Assembly: GCA_020064725.1 (NCBI GenBank)
Contig: JAGTWJ010000003.1
Coordinates: 1,054,001-1,118,000 of the forward strand
Direction: 5' to 3'
Length of the DNA stretch: 64,000 bases
From: Drechslerella dactyloides
Taxonomy: Eukaryota > Ascomycota > Orbiliomycetes > Orbiliales > Orbiliaceae
The translations under genes were made by a program, and so were the position numbers. Shown here piece by piece: positions 14,201-26,450 of this stretch. The notes beneath the pieces are model-generated. The model saw only the letters and a program-made list of their open reading frames with translations. It did no database searches and was not told where the DNA came from. Every line of letters begins with the position of its first letter. The stretch's first letter is position 1.

Positions 14201-15915
14201 ATCCTGCTTATAGCTGTAAGGTATTATAGGATGCCGTCCTATATCAGACGTTATGTTTGCATTATCCGCGGCACGGGATCTCATAGAATGGACTATTATA
14301 CATGTAGACAGCTCGACTTCGAATTTCGCAATTTTGCGGCAAAGACTAGCGCAAGCTGACGTATAGTAGAGGAACATATATGCACCTATTACAACATGCA
14401 TCTCCTAGAGTATGCATCGGCGGCGATGCAAGGGACGTCTGCTGGTCCTATCCCCTCACGGTTAAAATTATCTGTCTCAGTCGATTCGCGAAGTCATCTC
14501 ACGCTCGCTCCAACTTGACGATGCAATATCCCGCGGGCCGGCCGCTGGATATCGGTGGCAAATTACCATATCAACATCAAGCCCGAGGATGCTCGATGGA
14601 TCGGTCGTCTAAATTTCCAAAACACGCGCGATGATATACGATAGCTTAGCTAGGTAGCTAGGCTGCCATCTGGACATCAACGTCGACGGATGGTTGAACC
14701 AGCTCGAAACGGTGGCGCTAGTAGGAATCGACTAGTCATGCAAGCATGTCTGCATATCATCTTCGAAATCCTAACCCCCAAGCGAGTTGTATTTTGAACC
14801 CTAGTGACACACCTCTGCATGTTGGATTATTGCCAAAATGATAGACCATTGTTATTATGTGAAGTGAAGTTCAAATCCGTCGAGATAACCGGCAGCCTTT
14901 TGCTTTGGGGCCCACTAGTGCACCCCGGCCTCGCTAAGAGTGCGGTTGTCTCGCAGTGGTATATTGCATTATTCCATTGTTTCAACCTCCTATAATTAAC
15001 ATCACGAGTACGCCTTGTGGCTTCGCTGCTTTACCACATGATCAATCCCAGTTAATTTCCGCCGTGATAACTGGAGCTAGCTTGTAGGAGCTTGTCTGCC
15101 TTGAATATAACATCCACGACGTGAATGCCTACACACTCCACGTCTGGCTCTATCTTTGCATATGTCTTGCCTGGCCTCAGAAGCTAGAAGACATGACCAA
15201 GGGTTCGTTCAATGCAACAATATCTATGTATACGATATCGATAAGTGCGTACGCTCGCCGACGCAATGTCCCTCGGGCACACTGAAAGTTACGTATTCAG
15301 AACTTGAAGTTTCAGCCACCGATACGTCGATACTCGGTGTGGGGTTAGCTTTGTATTGGGATCATATGGCTGCAGCTATCGGCCTATGCTAAGCTGTATG
15401 ACTAGAATTGAATTTATGAATCAAATGCCATGATGGCTTGAATCCTCCTAAGTCCTGTAATCTGCACATTTGCTTCTCAAACCTCTTGCCGTGCATTGCG
15501 CCTTGACATATGTGGTAGGGCGATGATGCGAACATATTTTAGGATGGCTCGAGCATTCAATGCTGAAGGATACATTTCTAGAATGGGTAGGCCTGCTATC
15601 ACTCATGTCACGCTGACTATAGCTATGTTACATGCATGTAAAACCGAGTCGTCACTTGCAGATACTATGTTAACGGTGGAACTTCTGGCTCAGATCATTG
15701 CATCGTTAAAAGTACCTTCATAAAGATAAATCCTGCACTGAGCCTTCATTCGCAACCCGTATTATATTCCTACAAAATAGATTCCTGTGATGAGTTTCAA
15801 CAATGCCTCGGAATAATTCTATGCGGGCCCTACATGTTTGAAGATGAAGCTGTATATTCATCGAGGATGCCATTAATGTCAGCCTCTCCCCAAAGTAGCT
15901 GACCGATGAAAGCAC

Positions 15916-17092
15916 CTAGACAGAAAACTGGATATACCAGCCGTGGTCTATCAGCGGCCTATGGCAGAAGAAGTGGAGTCGTCGACGAACGAAAGGTTGG
16001 TGGGAGTAGCGGCAGAGGATAATGGTGAGGAAGAAATGGAGGCGCAGGAGGAGCGGCGTTGGTCGTGTCCAGATACCTATAACCCCGCTCCCGTCATTGT
16101 TCTTGTTCTGCGTCTCTCTGTTCGTTTCCGAAGAGTATAGGAAAGCCTGGTACGTCTGTCTCTCTGCCTCCATGTATGTGCGGAAGATAGTCTCCTGCTC
16201 AAAGTCCCTCCAAAGCCGTATGTCCTCATCGGCGCTTGCGAAGCCGAACCCGGGCGGGAACACAGTCAATCGACGACGCTCGTAAAATGGCCATTCAACG
16301 TCGCCCTCATTATCGTCGTCGGAGCCGCCTCGGTCTGGTAGGCGGGTAAGTAAACCCTGGCCTTTAATAAGATCATGTAAGCAGCGCATTTCCTGGCTAT
16401 GTCTGTCATCAACCTCGAATTGCCTGACTACGGGATCACCGTGGGCCGTGTTATGGCCCTGAGATTTCCCGGAGGCCGTTGAAGCCAGTTTGAGGGCTCC
16501 TCCAGCAGCATTTTGGCCATTTTCGCTGACAGCTTTGGCAGCTTATGACCCTGTTAGCTAGCTCAAAGTGTGATCTATAGAGCATGAGTGTATACAATGG
16601 GCAGACCCGAGTCTTATACAATAAATCCTTACTCTACTGCTTGGGGAATTCGTAGTGAGGTATATGATCTTGCGACGCGTCTCCTCTTTGTAAAGTTCAG
16701 GACGGCCTCTTTGAATCCACATGTTAGAATTGTAGATGTCCGCATCCTACCTTCCTCATTCTTATAGTGCTTTTTGTCCAATCGGGCTTGAAGCTACTCC
16801 TCATAGCTATGCTCATAAAAAGGTGGAACTCCGTTTTTGTATCCTCTCGCTTGAAGGATACGAGGTCTACCCCAAACTAGACTACGGACCCAAAAGAGGT
16901 AGAAACGAGCCAGCAGGGCGCCTATCAAGCCGCGAGCTTCTTCCGGATCCTTGACCGTGTGTTATCAATGAGCATGCTTCTCGATACTAGATGCCTGGTG
17001 AGATCGTCCGTGGCTGCCGTAGTCTCGTTTGGGCAGATGGGCCAGAATACTATTACCCCATCTCTCATAAGCTTAAGTGAACTGCCTTCCAT
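15916..17092 (-). CDS. Unrecognised multi-exon gene, possibly decaying
   Basis: This stretch of the minus strand has protein-like composition in successive frames, but I do not recognise the product. The best-supported part is an exon at 16,541-15,916 with an acidic run (SDDDNEGD), then WPFYERRRLTVFPPGFGF and an EDIRLWRDFEQETIFRTYMEAERQ stretch. It joins in frame to coding at about 16,743-16,638 (with NMWIQRGRPELYKEE) through a credible 96-base intron: donor GTAGAG at 16,637, branch GCTAAC, acceptor AAG at 16,542. Further upstream, coding-like segments at about 16,960-16,800 (DPEEARGLIGALLARFYLFW) and 17,092-16,925 (starting MEGSSLK) lie in other frames. A TAG and at least one frame change separate them from the rest. 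Either more introns exist or the 5' half has decayed. Near 16,090 a second frame reads proline-rich to a nearby stop, so the C-terminus is also uncertain. The divergent neighbour is MSH3. Confidence 0.4.
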
Positions 17093-18300
17093 ACAAGTAG
17101 ACTACGGCTATATGTAGCCATCAATACGCCAGATATTGGTTTCTTTCTTACTGTTGCAAAGCCATCGAGAGTTTTTACTTGCGGAAATTATTATTAGTCA
17201 GATGCAATTTATTATCCTGTCGATCTGTAGCAGCACCATGGTACCAACAGATCTGTCCCATCTCATAGCAGGCTACAAAAAAAACTGGGGTGTTGATCTA
17301 GACCTCTGAAGAAGATGGGATTGTAGTATCGGATGAAAAGGAGCAAAGGTTCAAGGTGATTCGAGCTCAAAAGCTGTGCGAAGGTTGATGGAATAGATGG
17401 TTGGAAGAGATCGATTGAGAAGCAGGGTTAGTGGGGTGGATGTAGAGACTAGGCAGTCTTGTTAGTGATGCATCGATGAAAGAAACCCCTTCGAGAAACA
17501 ATGAGTGTGGCTGGCACTTTTATGATGCAGTTTCTGTATCTATCGGGGAAACAGGCATCGACAAGTATACTTCGAGAAACTACTTGGTTTGCTTTGCAGA
17601 TGTAGATAGCAAAGTGATTACATCAAGGTAGTCTCGCATTTCTGACAACTGTATGCCTGCAAAATCCCCTCGCTTCTCGGACAGTAACTTTAATCACAGT
17701 AGTCTTTCGATTATTGATATCATGATTCGGGCATTATTATCTTCAATGATCAACAACGCCGGCGGCCAAGTTCAAATCATGATACACAGGAATCGGCCAT
17801 CCAGTAAGCAGCGGACATTATACCAGATACAAACGCCGAATTCCTTCTCGCAGGGCCCATCATCAAGCAACTATGAAACTTTATTGCCACCGGCTGACCA
17901 CTACGCATATATACACAGGTTGAACTGCACCCACCTCGTATCTATTATAATCGACATGCACTCATGTATAAGTACCGAACCCCCTATTACCGCTCTCGGA
18001 TATATCCGCTCTGATATCAGGCTCCAGTTTAGCTATAATAATACTGCGCTCTTTCGTCTGTCAGGCACAAGCCGAACCTTCATACTTCTGATCTCTGCAT
18101 CATCAGCTTCATGTGTTGTTCTGTCGTCAGCCATGTTGCAAACTGCAAAGCCCTGGTTGCCGTTCCTGGACAGCTCGACTCGCCGCGGCGTCGGGTTCAG
18201 AACGCTAGCTCCACACCACACTTCAGAACGCGTCTTCCCAAAAACCGCTGTTCAGGGCGCCTGTCATCTGTCGCTTGACGTACCTGCAGCTTCGGACGAC
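17093..18300. other. Intergenic region upstream of MSH3
   Basis: Between the divergent unknown gene and MSH3. The MSH3 frame stays open from 17,653, but that stretch lacks the charged, low-complexity character of Msh3 N-termini, so it is treated as promoter and 5' leader. An ACGCGT lies at 18,228-18,233. Confidence 0.6.
18228..18233. promoter_or_regulatory. ACGCGT, candidate MluI cell-cycle box of MSH3
   Basis: The hexamer ends 67 bases before the MSH3 start codon. In fungi the MBF factor (Mbp1/Swi6 type) binds ACGCGT to drive G1/S expression, and replication and repair genes are typical targets. About ten to sixteen copies are expected or seen in 64 kb, so position rather than presence is the argument. 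Confidence 0.4.
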
Positions 18301-21300
18301 ATGAGCAGCCAACGTTCGATATCCAGCTTCTTCGCGCCGGTGCGCCAGACAGATACCGCGTCTAAGCCCGCTGCTTCGAAAAGCTCAAAGCCTGCACAAA
18401 CTCCAAAGCAGAGCACCTCGAGTTCAAAACCAGCATCCAAAACTGCAAAAGCGACCAGGGGAAACGCAAAGCAACGCCGGAACTCCGATGATGACTACGA
18501 GGACGAAGATGAAGACGAAGCACAAGAAGCCGCGTCCTTCTCAAAACGTGTCAGAGCTTTCAGCGTCCAATCTAGCGATAAACCACAAGATTCGGACTAT
18601 GCCACCTCGGCTCCCAAGCGAGTTCGACTCGAGGATACCCTGGAAGAGGACGAGGTAGTGGAACGGCAAAGTTCGCCACCACCGCTACAAGAAGATATCC
18701 CCCCGACGCAATCGCCCGCAAAAACGACAGTCAGATCTTCAGCCAAGGGACTCATAACGAATAAGTACACGTTCTCGTCAAGTCAACCTTCCCAGGATGT
18801 ACCGCCTGAGGAGGAGCAGGTCTCCCCTGAGGAAGCATTGCGGAAGAAGAGGAACCACGATAGATTCGTTCGTAAACTCGGACGTCCGGACACGATTGAC
18901 ATGCTACGGAAAAGGGAAAATGGATTGGAAGATGGTGACGAAGAGCTGGACGACGAAGACGAGGAGCCCGAGAAGCCTCCAGAGCCGAGGAAAGGTTCCA
19001 AGGCAGCCGCAAAGAAGGGGGGCAAAAAGTTGACGCCGCTAGAACAACAGGTGGTAGACATAAAGCTACAACATATGGACACCGTTTTGGTCGTTGAAGT
19101 TGGCTATAAATTCAGATTTTTCGGTGAGGATGCGAGGGTACATTATAGAATCCATTGCATCAGCTGATCCAAGAACGTCGATGGCTAATGCTCAAATTAG
19201 ATCGCGGCTAGCGTGCTATCAATCGTTTGCATACCCGGCAGAATGAAGTTTACATATGGTATATTTAATTGCACCAATATTAGCACCAAAATGATGGTTG
19301 CTGACATTGGACAGATGCTTCCGAGGCCCATCTTGACAAGTTCGCTTCCGCGAGTATCCCTACTCATCGACTGCACGTCCACGTCAAACGGTTCGTCCGC
19401 TGCTGTCTATCGCATCCATCTGATTCATACTGATCTCTCTCTTTTTTTACAAAAGTTTGATCACGGCCGGACACAAAGTGGGAGTGGTCAGACAGCTAGA
19501 AACAGCCGCCTTGAAAGCTGCTGGGGACAATAGAAACGCGCCGTTCATACGAAAGCTTACAAATCTATACACAAAGGGTACATATATCGACGACATTGAT
19601 GGCGTCGATGACTATGATGCAGTTGGAGCAGGCTCTGGCGGCGCCTCCTCTACAGGATACCTCCTATGCATTACCGAAAAGCTCGGCGGGGGCGCAGGTG
19701 CGGACGAGAAAGTCAAAGTCGGGATTCTTGCGGTTCAACCATCAACTGGTGACATCATTTATGACGAGTTTGATGATGGTTTTATGCGAACAGAGATCGA
19801 GACGAGGCTGTTGCATAGTAGGCAATTCTTCCATTCTAACTTTGATACGCCTGAATCTAATATTCCGATAGTTGCTCCATGCGAGTTGCTTATTCTGGGT
19901 GAGCTGTCGAAGGCGACGGATAAACTCGTTACTCACCTGGCTGGAAGCACGTAAGTTCTTTGATGCCCCTTGGACTGACTATATGCTGACCTTGATATAG
20001 AAACAATGTGTTTGGGGACAGCATTCGCGTGGAGCGTGTGGAGCGTCCAAAGAATATGACCGCCACTGCTTCTATCCATGTGTCAAGTTTCTACGCTGAC
20101 AAGAAACAGGGTCCTCAAGGTATGTCGCTCGCACATATTAGTCTCGATCGCGTTCCTCATACTCATGCGTCTTTCGCCAGACTTGTTTGATATTGTAACA
20201 CAGCTACCCGATCTCGTCACGATATGCCTGTCCGCAATGATCGAGCATTTGACGGCATATGGCCTAGAGCACGTGTTTGACCTGACCAAATACTTCAAGA
20301 GCTTTAGCGCTAGATCCCACATGCTACTGAATGGGAATACCCTCAGCAGTCTTGAGATCTACCGTAACCAAACGGACTTTTCGGAGAAAGGAAGTTTGTT
20401 TTGGACTTTGGATCATACTTCGACAAGATTTGGGCGAAGGTTGCTTCGAAAATGGGTTGGAAGACCATTGTTGGATCGCAATCACCTGGAGGAGCGAATC
20501 AATGCGGTCGAAGAAATGTTGACGTCTACGTCTGATAGGACGCAGAAGTTGAAAACGTTACTAACGACCGTTCGCTATGACCTCGAGAAAGGCCTGATTC
20601 GGATATACTACGGCAAGGTAAGTATGCAAAATACAAGATGCCGAACTAGTCGAATATTGATATAAAAGGAAACTAGGCTACCCGACCGGAAGTCCACAAC
20701 ATCCTCAACACGTTGCAAAAGATTGCGAAAACATTCAATGATGTTGACAACCCAGAGGAGTGTGGGTATAGCTCTTCGTTAATCAACGAATCGATGGCGT
20801 CATTACCAAAAATTCTAGAATCAGTTCAAGAGTATCTCGGAAAATTCGATCCAAAGGCCGCTTCCAAAGATGACAAGTATAATTTTTTCAAGGAAGTTGA
20901 CGAGTACGATTTCATCTTGGATCTGAAGACGGTGAGTACTGTGCTGTGCAACTTCCGCGAGAGAAAATAATCTAATCGATATATCCTCTGTAGCTTATAA
21001 CAGCCGTTGAGTATGATCTTAAGGACCATCTCACAGCAGCCGCTGAGGCGGTGAAAATGAAAAAATTAGAATATGTAACAGTTGCGGGTATTGATGTAAG
21101 CTGCATCAGACGGCAGGGCTAAACGTAACTTGTGGAATCAGCTAATTTGGGTCAGTATCTTATTGAAATCTCGAACGCAAACTTGAAGAAGGTGCCTGCC
21201 TCTTGGGTGAAAATCAGCGGAACAAAGAGAGTTTCGAGATTCCACACACCTGAGGTTCTTCGACTGCTCAGGGAACGAGACCAGCGGAAAGAGACGCTAG

Positions 21301-22469
21301 CGAACGAATGCGATCGTGCGTTCAAGGAGTTCATGGGACAGATATCCGCGCAATATCAGCAGTATAGAGACGCTGTCCAGAGCCTCGCAACATTGGATTG
21401 CATAACCTCGTTGGCAACTGTGGCTCAGCTTCCCGGATATGTGAAGCCTGTTATCACTGATGGTGTCGGGATCAGAGTGAAACAAGGACGACATCCGATG
21501 GTAGAGCAGCTGTTGCTCGATACATACGTTCCCAATGACATTGAATTAGGATCCGATGAGCGACGGACGCTGGTTGTTACCGGGCCCAACATGGGTGGTA
21601 AAAGTTCCTATGTGCGACAAATCGCACTAATAGGCATAATGGCCCAGATCGGGTCGTATGTGCCCGCGGATTCTGCCGAGCTGGGGTTGCTGGATGCCGT
21701 TTTCACGAGGATGGGCGCATTTGACAACATGATGACCGGAGAGGTAGGTGTCAAATTAATCTGTGGTTGGTTCCAACCCCGGTCTAACACGGTGTACCAA
21801 ACTCTAGTCCACCTTCATGGTCGAATTATCGGAAACAAGCGACATCCTGAAACAAGCTACTCCACGGTCGTTAGTTATTCTCGATGAGCTGGGTCGAGGG
21901 ACATCAACGCACGATGGAGTTGCGATAGCGTATTCCGTGCTGGACTACATGGTCACGACGATTAAGTCCATGACACTATTCGTTACGCACTATCCGATTC
22001 TGGCGCAGATGGAGAAGGCATATCCTGGGGAAGTGGTGAATGCGCACATGAGGTTTGAGGAGGCGACAGACGGAAGCGAAGACATTACATTCCTGTATCA
22101 GATCGCGGAGGGAATCGCGCACCGATCGTACGGGCTGAATGTGGCGAAATTGGCCAATGTGCCACCAGCGGTTCTCGAAAGTAAGTGTTGCGGAGCTTTA
22201 TTGTTGGTGGATTGGGCCGGGCGGTTCTGACCAATGGTACAGCTGCGGCAGTCAAGTCGAAAGAACTGGAGGTGGAGATAAAAGGCCGGGAAACGGCTCG
22301 ATGGTGAGTTGTTCTTGTGGCAAATATGCGGGTTATTTTTGGTGACTGTCGATGTGGAGTTTATGCTGATCCGGGAACCCCGCGCGACAGGTTTGGAAAC
22401 ATTTTGCATGGCAATATCAGGCCGGAGGACGGGCTGTTGTCCGAGATATCCTCATTATCGATCTCCTGA
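18301..22469 (+). CDS. MSH3: DNA mismatch repair protein Msh3 (MutS homologue)
   Basis: Msh3 pairs with Msh2 as MutS-beta, which recognises insertion/deletion loops in the nucleus. Proposed exons: 18301-19137, 19201-19258, 19315-19390, 19456-19950, 20001-20119, 20181-20617, 20677-20931, 20994-21095, 21156-21743, 21808-22180, 22243-22303, 22391-22469. They total 3,480 bases and give 1,159 residues, with every junction in frame. The start is chosen because the protein then opens with a PCNA-binding PIP box (Q-R-S-I-S-S-F-F, residues 4-11), as in known Msh3/Msh6. A Lys/Ser-rich and acidic disordered region follows, then the MutS I mismatch-binding domain from about residue 240 (VVEVGYKFRFFGEDAR). 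The connector, lever and clamp regions come next, with the ATPase at the end: Walker A TGPNMGGKSS at about 935 and Walker B LVILDELGRGTS at about 1015. The MTHYP-like motif reads FVTHYPILAQME. Eleven introns is many for a fungal MSH3. No damage is seen. Confidence 0.95.
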
Positions 22470-23986
22470 GGTACGAAGGCGTTCCATTCTTTCGTTCACG
22501 TTTATTGGGGATCTTGTTCCATTTCTCGACGAGGCATGTAAACTACGTGGAAAGAATTGTATGGAAATTCCATGGTTCACATTCGACTCGCGTTCCAGTT
22601 CCCCGCAACCCCGTGAAAGTCGCAGAGCGTGTTTTTGTGTAACGGGCAGCGTGGACTTTCCGTTGGGGGCTAGAAATCTGCAGGTACGCAGTTAGCTTTT
22701 GACGACGCGACGTCAGAGCATGCGCGCGAAAGATGTCCAACCGGCATATCAAGACGGAGGGTTCTAAAAACAGTTCCTTGCCTCCCCACTCCTTTTTTTC
22801 CTTCCAGACCTCGCCTGGGGAAGCCTTCGAAGAGACCCGATCTCCCCGATCGATGTTATCATCAATCCGGCTTCGTTAATCTCTCTCAAGACGGATGCTA
22901 GCTTTATCCGCTTGCGAGAAATCAGTCTGAGACGTCATTAAAATTCGGGACTGCATGGTTTGTCCTTTAGCCCTCGCGGATGGTGCAAAGAGGCCCGCCC
23001 ACAAGCACGCTCATGCAAGAGGCCCGTTTCACACATCGGCTGCTGGACAGTCGGAAAACATGCAGGCTGCAGGCATTACCCAGGTCAACTTAGATGACAG
23101 ACCCACTGATACGCCAGCGGGCCCAATCAGGGGCGCTGGCAGATTCCGTAAACAGGAAACAGGAGCGTCGATAACAAAACGCCCCCAACTGCAATTCGGA
23201 GTTGAGCTGCGCGAAACTTTGCTGGCGTTCGCCTGACGGAGAGCGAGGCAGATGAGAAACAAAAAGGTCATGACGATATATTGGCCTGGACCCTCGGCTC
23301 TTTTGCTCGTCCTCGACACCAACCCCGATATCGTTAACTCGCGTTCGTTCACTCACGTTGCATGTATTTGTCTGAGAGGGTTTAAATTGGGCCAGCTTGC
23401 CTCCTTCCCTCCGTCGAGTGCGCCTCCGTGGTTTCGGTTCCAGCGCCCAAGCATTCGTTTTGAATTTTGGATCCGGTTGAGCTTCAAGTTCGTCTCCTTG
23501 TCCTTTTCCTGGCGGGAGAACCGGCGACTGCCCTTCGCTACCCATACTGCTATAATATCATTACCTACCATATCTCCGCGCGCGCCCAGCCAGCTGGTCC
23601 GTTGGCTCGCCTGCCTGCAAGCATCAGCATAGATACATACCATCGCTCGAGAGGCCGCTCGATTCCTTTCTCCTAGCTCCTTCGGGGTTTGGATTCCAGG
23701 CCGCTCCACTCCTTGCCGACACATTCTCTATTTTTTTTATTTCCATGTCAGACGCAGACTCGACTGCCGCCGGGACGCCGAATTCGACCTTGTGCATCGA
23801 CTGATATTATTTTAATTTGCTGGCAGCGCATTTGCATGCCCACTTACTTAGCTATTTCTAGCAGTCGAAGCTGATTCAAGTAGCCATCTTTGTCGGATTA
23901 TTCCCGCTGTAACTGCTAATTGCCTGCTATAATTCGCCCTTCCTGGAACTTATTTTTGGCCCAATAGAGTTTTAAAGGAGGCGGTC
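22470..23986. other. Intergenic region and long 5' leader of the TBC gene
   Basis: No gene-like frame. The part from about 22,780 is pyrimidine-rich with T tracts (for example 22,790-22,805 and 23,730-23,745), typical of fungal promoters and 5' leaders. Confidence 0.6.
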
Positions 23987-24169
23987 ATGCAGGTCCACAC
24001 CGCCCGCCCGACCTCCAACCTCTCCTCGCTCCACCACTGCTCACCTCACCACAGCCTCCAAGCTCGACCTCAAAAGCGCCATTCCTTCTCCACCGTCGTC
24101 GCCGTCGACCATGCTCTCTTTCGCAAGCACATAGTCCAATCGCACTCCTCATCCTTTGGCGGCCCGAAG

Positions 24170-26450
24170 ATGCTCGCTCCCAACAACACCAAGAACAACA
24201 CTCTTCCCGCACGCCCAAAGCCCCGTCCGCTTGTCGAGCAAGACTTCGAGGTCATCGGCCTCTCCGACGACTTTGAGGCCGAGAGCGCTCGCGTGCGACC
24301 TCCTCCTGGAGCTGCGCGGAGGACGAGCAGCAGCTCCAGTGGCAGCGGCACTCCGATACGAACCCGTTTGCAATCTCTGCAGAATGGCTCTACGCCCAGC
24401 CTCACCGGACGGGACCTGCTTACTGGAAAAGCGAGGCCGTCCTTACCGCTCACGCAGTCCTCGCCAGCACTAGGAGAGCACCTGGCACTGCCCGTCCGAA
24501 CCTCCCGGAGGAAGAAGTCGCCCACCAGGATTCGAGATCCGGCATCTCGCCATTCCAGCCCGAGCCCGCCGAGTCCAAGGTCCGTGTCCTTGAACTTTCA
24601 GAATTCGAACGGCAAGGTCCACGGTCTGCCCACGCTCGGATCGAAGCAGAACGGTGCATCCGGGAGGCGGTCATCATGGCAACCGGGGAGGAAAAGCAAG
24701 ACGGTAGAAGAGATTGAGAAGGAGTGCGATGAGGACGACGACGACGAGATACCCGAAGACACTGTCTTTTGGAATATTCCGCTGTCACCCAGGGCGGGGA
24801 GATCGTTGCCTTCCGGCGGCTCCAAGAGCCCCTCGCCCGAACGATTATCCGAAACCTCCAGTCCTCCGCGACGGAACAGCGAGGTGAATGGGACTCCAAA
24901 AACGGACAGGGCCACGACTCCGACACCTTCGCAGTCTACGGTTTCGCTACCGTCACTTGCTCGGTCAGAGTCCGGGGACTCGGAACCCAGGGGACGACTG
25001 AAGTCCAGAGGGAAATCATGGGGAGACGTCATGCTGGAGCTTGGGAACGACGCCAAGGAGCTGACAGAGGCGCTGGAGCGGTACGCGGATGAGTCCATCG
25101 AAGCTCAGGAGAAGGAGCTACAAAAGAGGGTCAAGGCGACGAGAAATTTGTCGACTTCCCCGCCAACGCGGGATGAAGTCAAAATCGCACTGCCGCCAAA
25201 GCAGGTCAGCGACAGCATCATGGGGGCGCTGCCAATGAGTAAGGAGAAGGAAGCAGCGCTGAGTCGGACGCGGCCCGGGTGGCTGCCGCCAAAGTCGAAA
25301 CACGAAGAAGAGAAACACCTGAAAGAGTACCAAGAAATGATGCGGCTCTCGATCGAATCTGGTACGTATTGTCTACTAAGCGCCTTCGAAATGTATTCTC
25401 TAACTAACCATCCCCTATGTACAGATCGCAGGCGAGCTGAGAAGGAAAGGCTCGAAGCCGCCAACCGCGAAAAGCAGAGGGAGGCCGTACACAAGACGTG
25501 GGACGACAAGATCCTCCCGAACTGGAACCAGGCGATTCTCGAGCAGAGCACCCGCGAGCTCTGGTGGGCAGGCGTATCTCCAAAATCCAGAGGCATCGTC
25601 TGGCAGCGGGCGATCGGGAACGCACTCAAGGTCAGCGAGGAGACGTACAACATCGCCCTCGAACGGGCGAAGAAACTGGAGGCGGAGCTCAACGCAAGCG
25701 AAGATCGGCATCCGCAGAAAGACCAGTTCGGAGACATCAGAAAGGATGCGGACAACACGTTCACGGAGCTCAAGCTGTTCCAGGCAGGCGGCCCGCTGCA
25801 TCAGAGCCTTGTCGATGTCTTAATGGCGTACAGCGTGTACCGCAAGGATGTCGGCTACATCTTTGGGCTACACGCCATCGCAGCAAACCTACTCCTCAAC
25901 CTCTCGGCGGCGGATACCTTCCAGACGCTGGCGAATTTGCTTAATAGGCAGTTGCCCCTGTCTTTCTACACGCAGGATGAGCAGCAGGTACGTTATTCAG
26001 ACCACAAGATCGTATGGGAGTAGCAGATCGCGGACAGCCCAGCTAATCTGTGGACATTGACTCCAGGTCGCAAATATTTATAACGCCTTCCTGCGCACGT
26101 TCCAGTACAAACTTCCGAGCCTGTACCAGCATATCCACATTAAATTGCAGATTCCGCCGCCGCTCTACCTCGAAGCCATGTTCACAACACTCTTCACGCT
26201 GCACGTCCCGATCGATATAGTGTCTCGGCTGTGGGATGTTTACGCGTTTGAGGGCGATGCATTCCTAATCAGGACTGCGGTGGCGGTGCTGACCATTCTC
26301 GAGTCGAGGCTGTACGGGACTGCGGAAGAAGTTGTGGCGCTCCTCGGGTGGGAAGGCACAGGCTGCATGGACAAGGGCGAGTGGCGACTGGGCAAGGAAG
26401 ACGAGTTTATGACGAAGGTGAGGGGCGCTGGGAAGGTCGAGGTCGACTGA
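24170..26450 (+). CDS. TBC-domain (Rab GAP-like) protein
   Basis: TBC domains act on Rab GTPases in membrane traffic. Exons: 24170-25361, 25425-25987, 26067-26450 (712 residues). The 63-base first intron is a multiple of three, so the frame reads through it without a stop. An upstream in-frame ATG at 23,987 would add 61 Ser/His/Pro-rich residues. I prefer 24,170 because the protein then starts close to PRPLVEQDFEVI, which looks like the conserved start. The first 400 residues are disordered and Ser/Pro-rich, then a charged helical stretch (KHEEEKHLKEYQEMMRLSIE). The TBC domain begins near ELWWAGVSPKSRGIVWQRAIGN. The two catalytic fingers are atypical: the IxxDxxR site reads IRKDADN (Arg to Asn) and the YxQ site reads YIFG (Gln to Phe). 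The C-terminal helices (LHVPIDIVSRLWDVYAFEGD) fit the family. It may therefore be a Rab binder with weak or no GAP activity. Confidence 0.88.

Larger units (their letters stand above)
1..15915. other. Gene-poor block, no supported gene
   Basis: I read both strands and found no reading frame with recognisable protein character. Open frames are short (the longest about 175 codons), overlap on several frames, and are not joined by plausible splice sites into a protein-like chain. The DNA is not strikingly AT-rich. It holds many short runs of self-complementary tetramers (GTAC, TGCA, AGCT, TCGA/GATC), some TATG-type runs and a few CA microsatellites, listed separately. No tRNA, rRNA, intact transposon ORF or terminal repeat was recognised. 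It may be an accessory or subtelomere-like segment, or old transposon DNA decayed beyond recognition; the sequence alone does not decide. Small genes with many tiny exons could be missed. Confidence 0.6.

Noticed and set aside
17653..18300. In-frame N-terminal extension of MSH3
   Set aside because: Open but without Msh3 character, and the PIP box right after the ATG at 18,301 marks the usual start.
23987..24169. 61-residue N-terminal extension of the TBC protein
   Set aside because: Ser/His-rich translation of a pyrimidine-rich leader; kept only as an alternative start.
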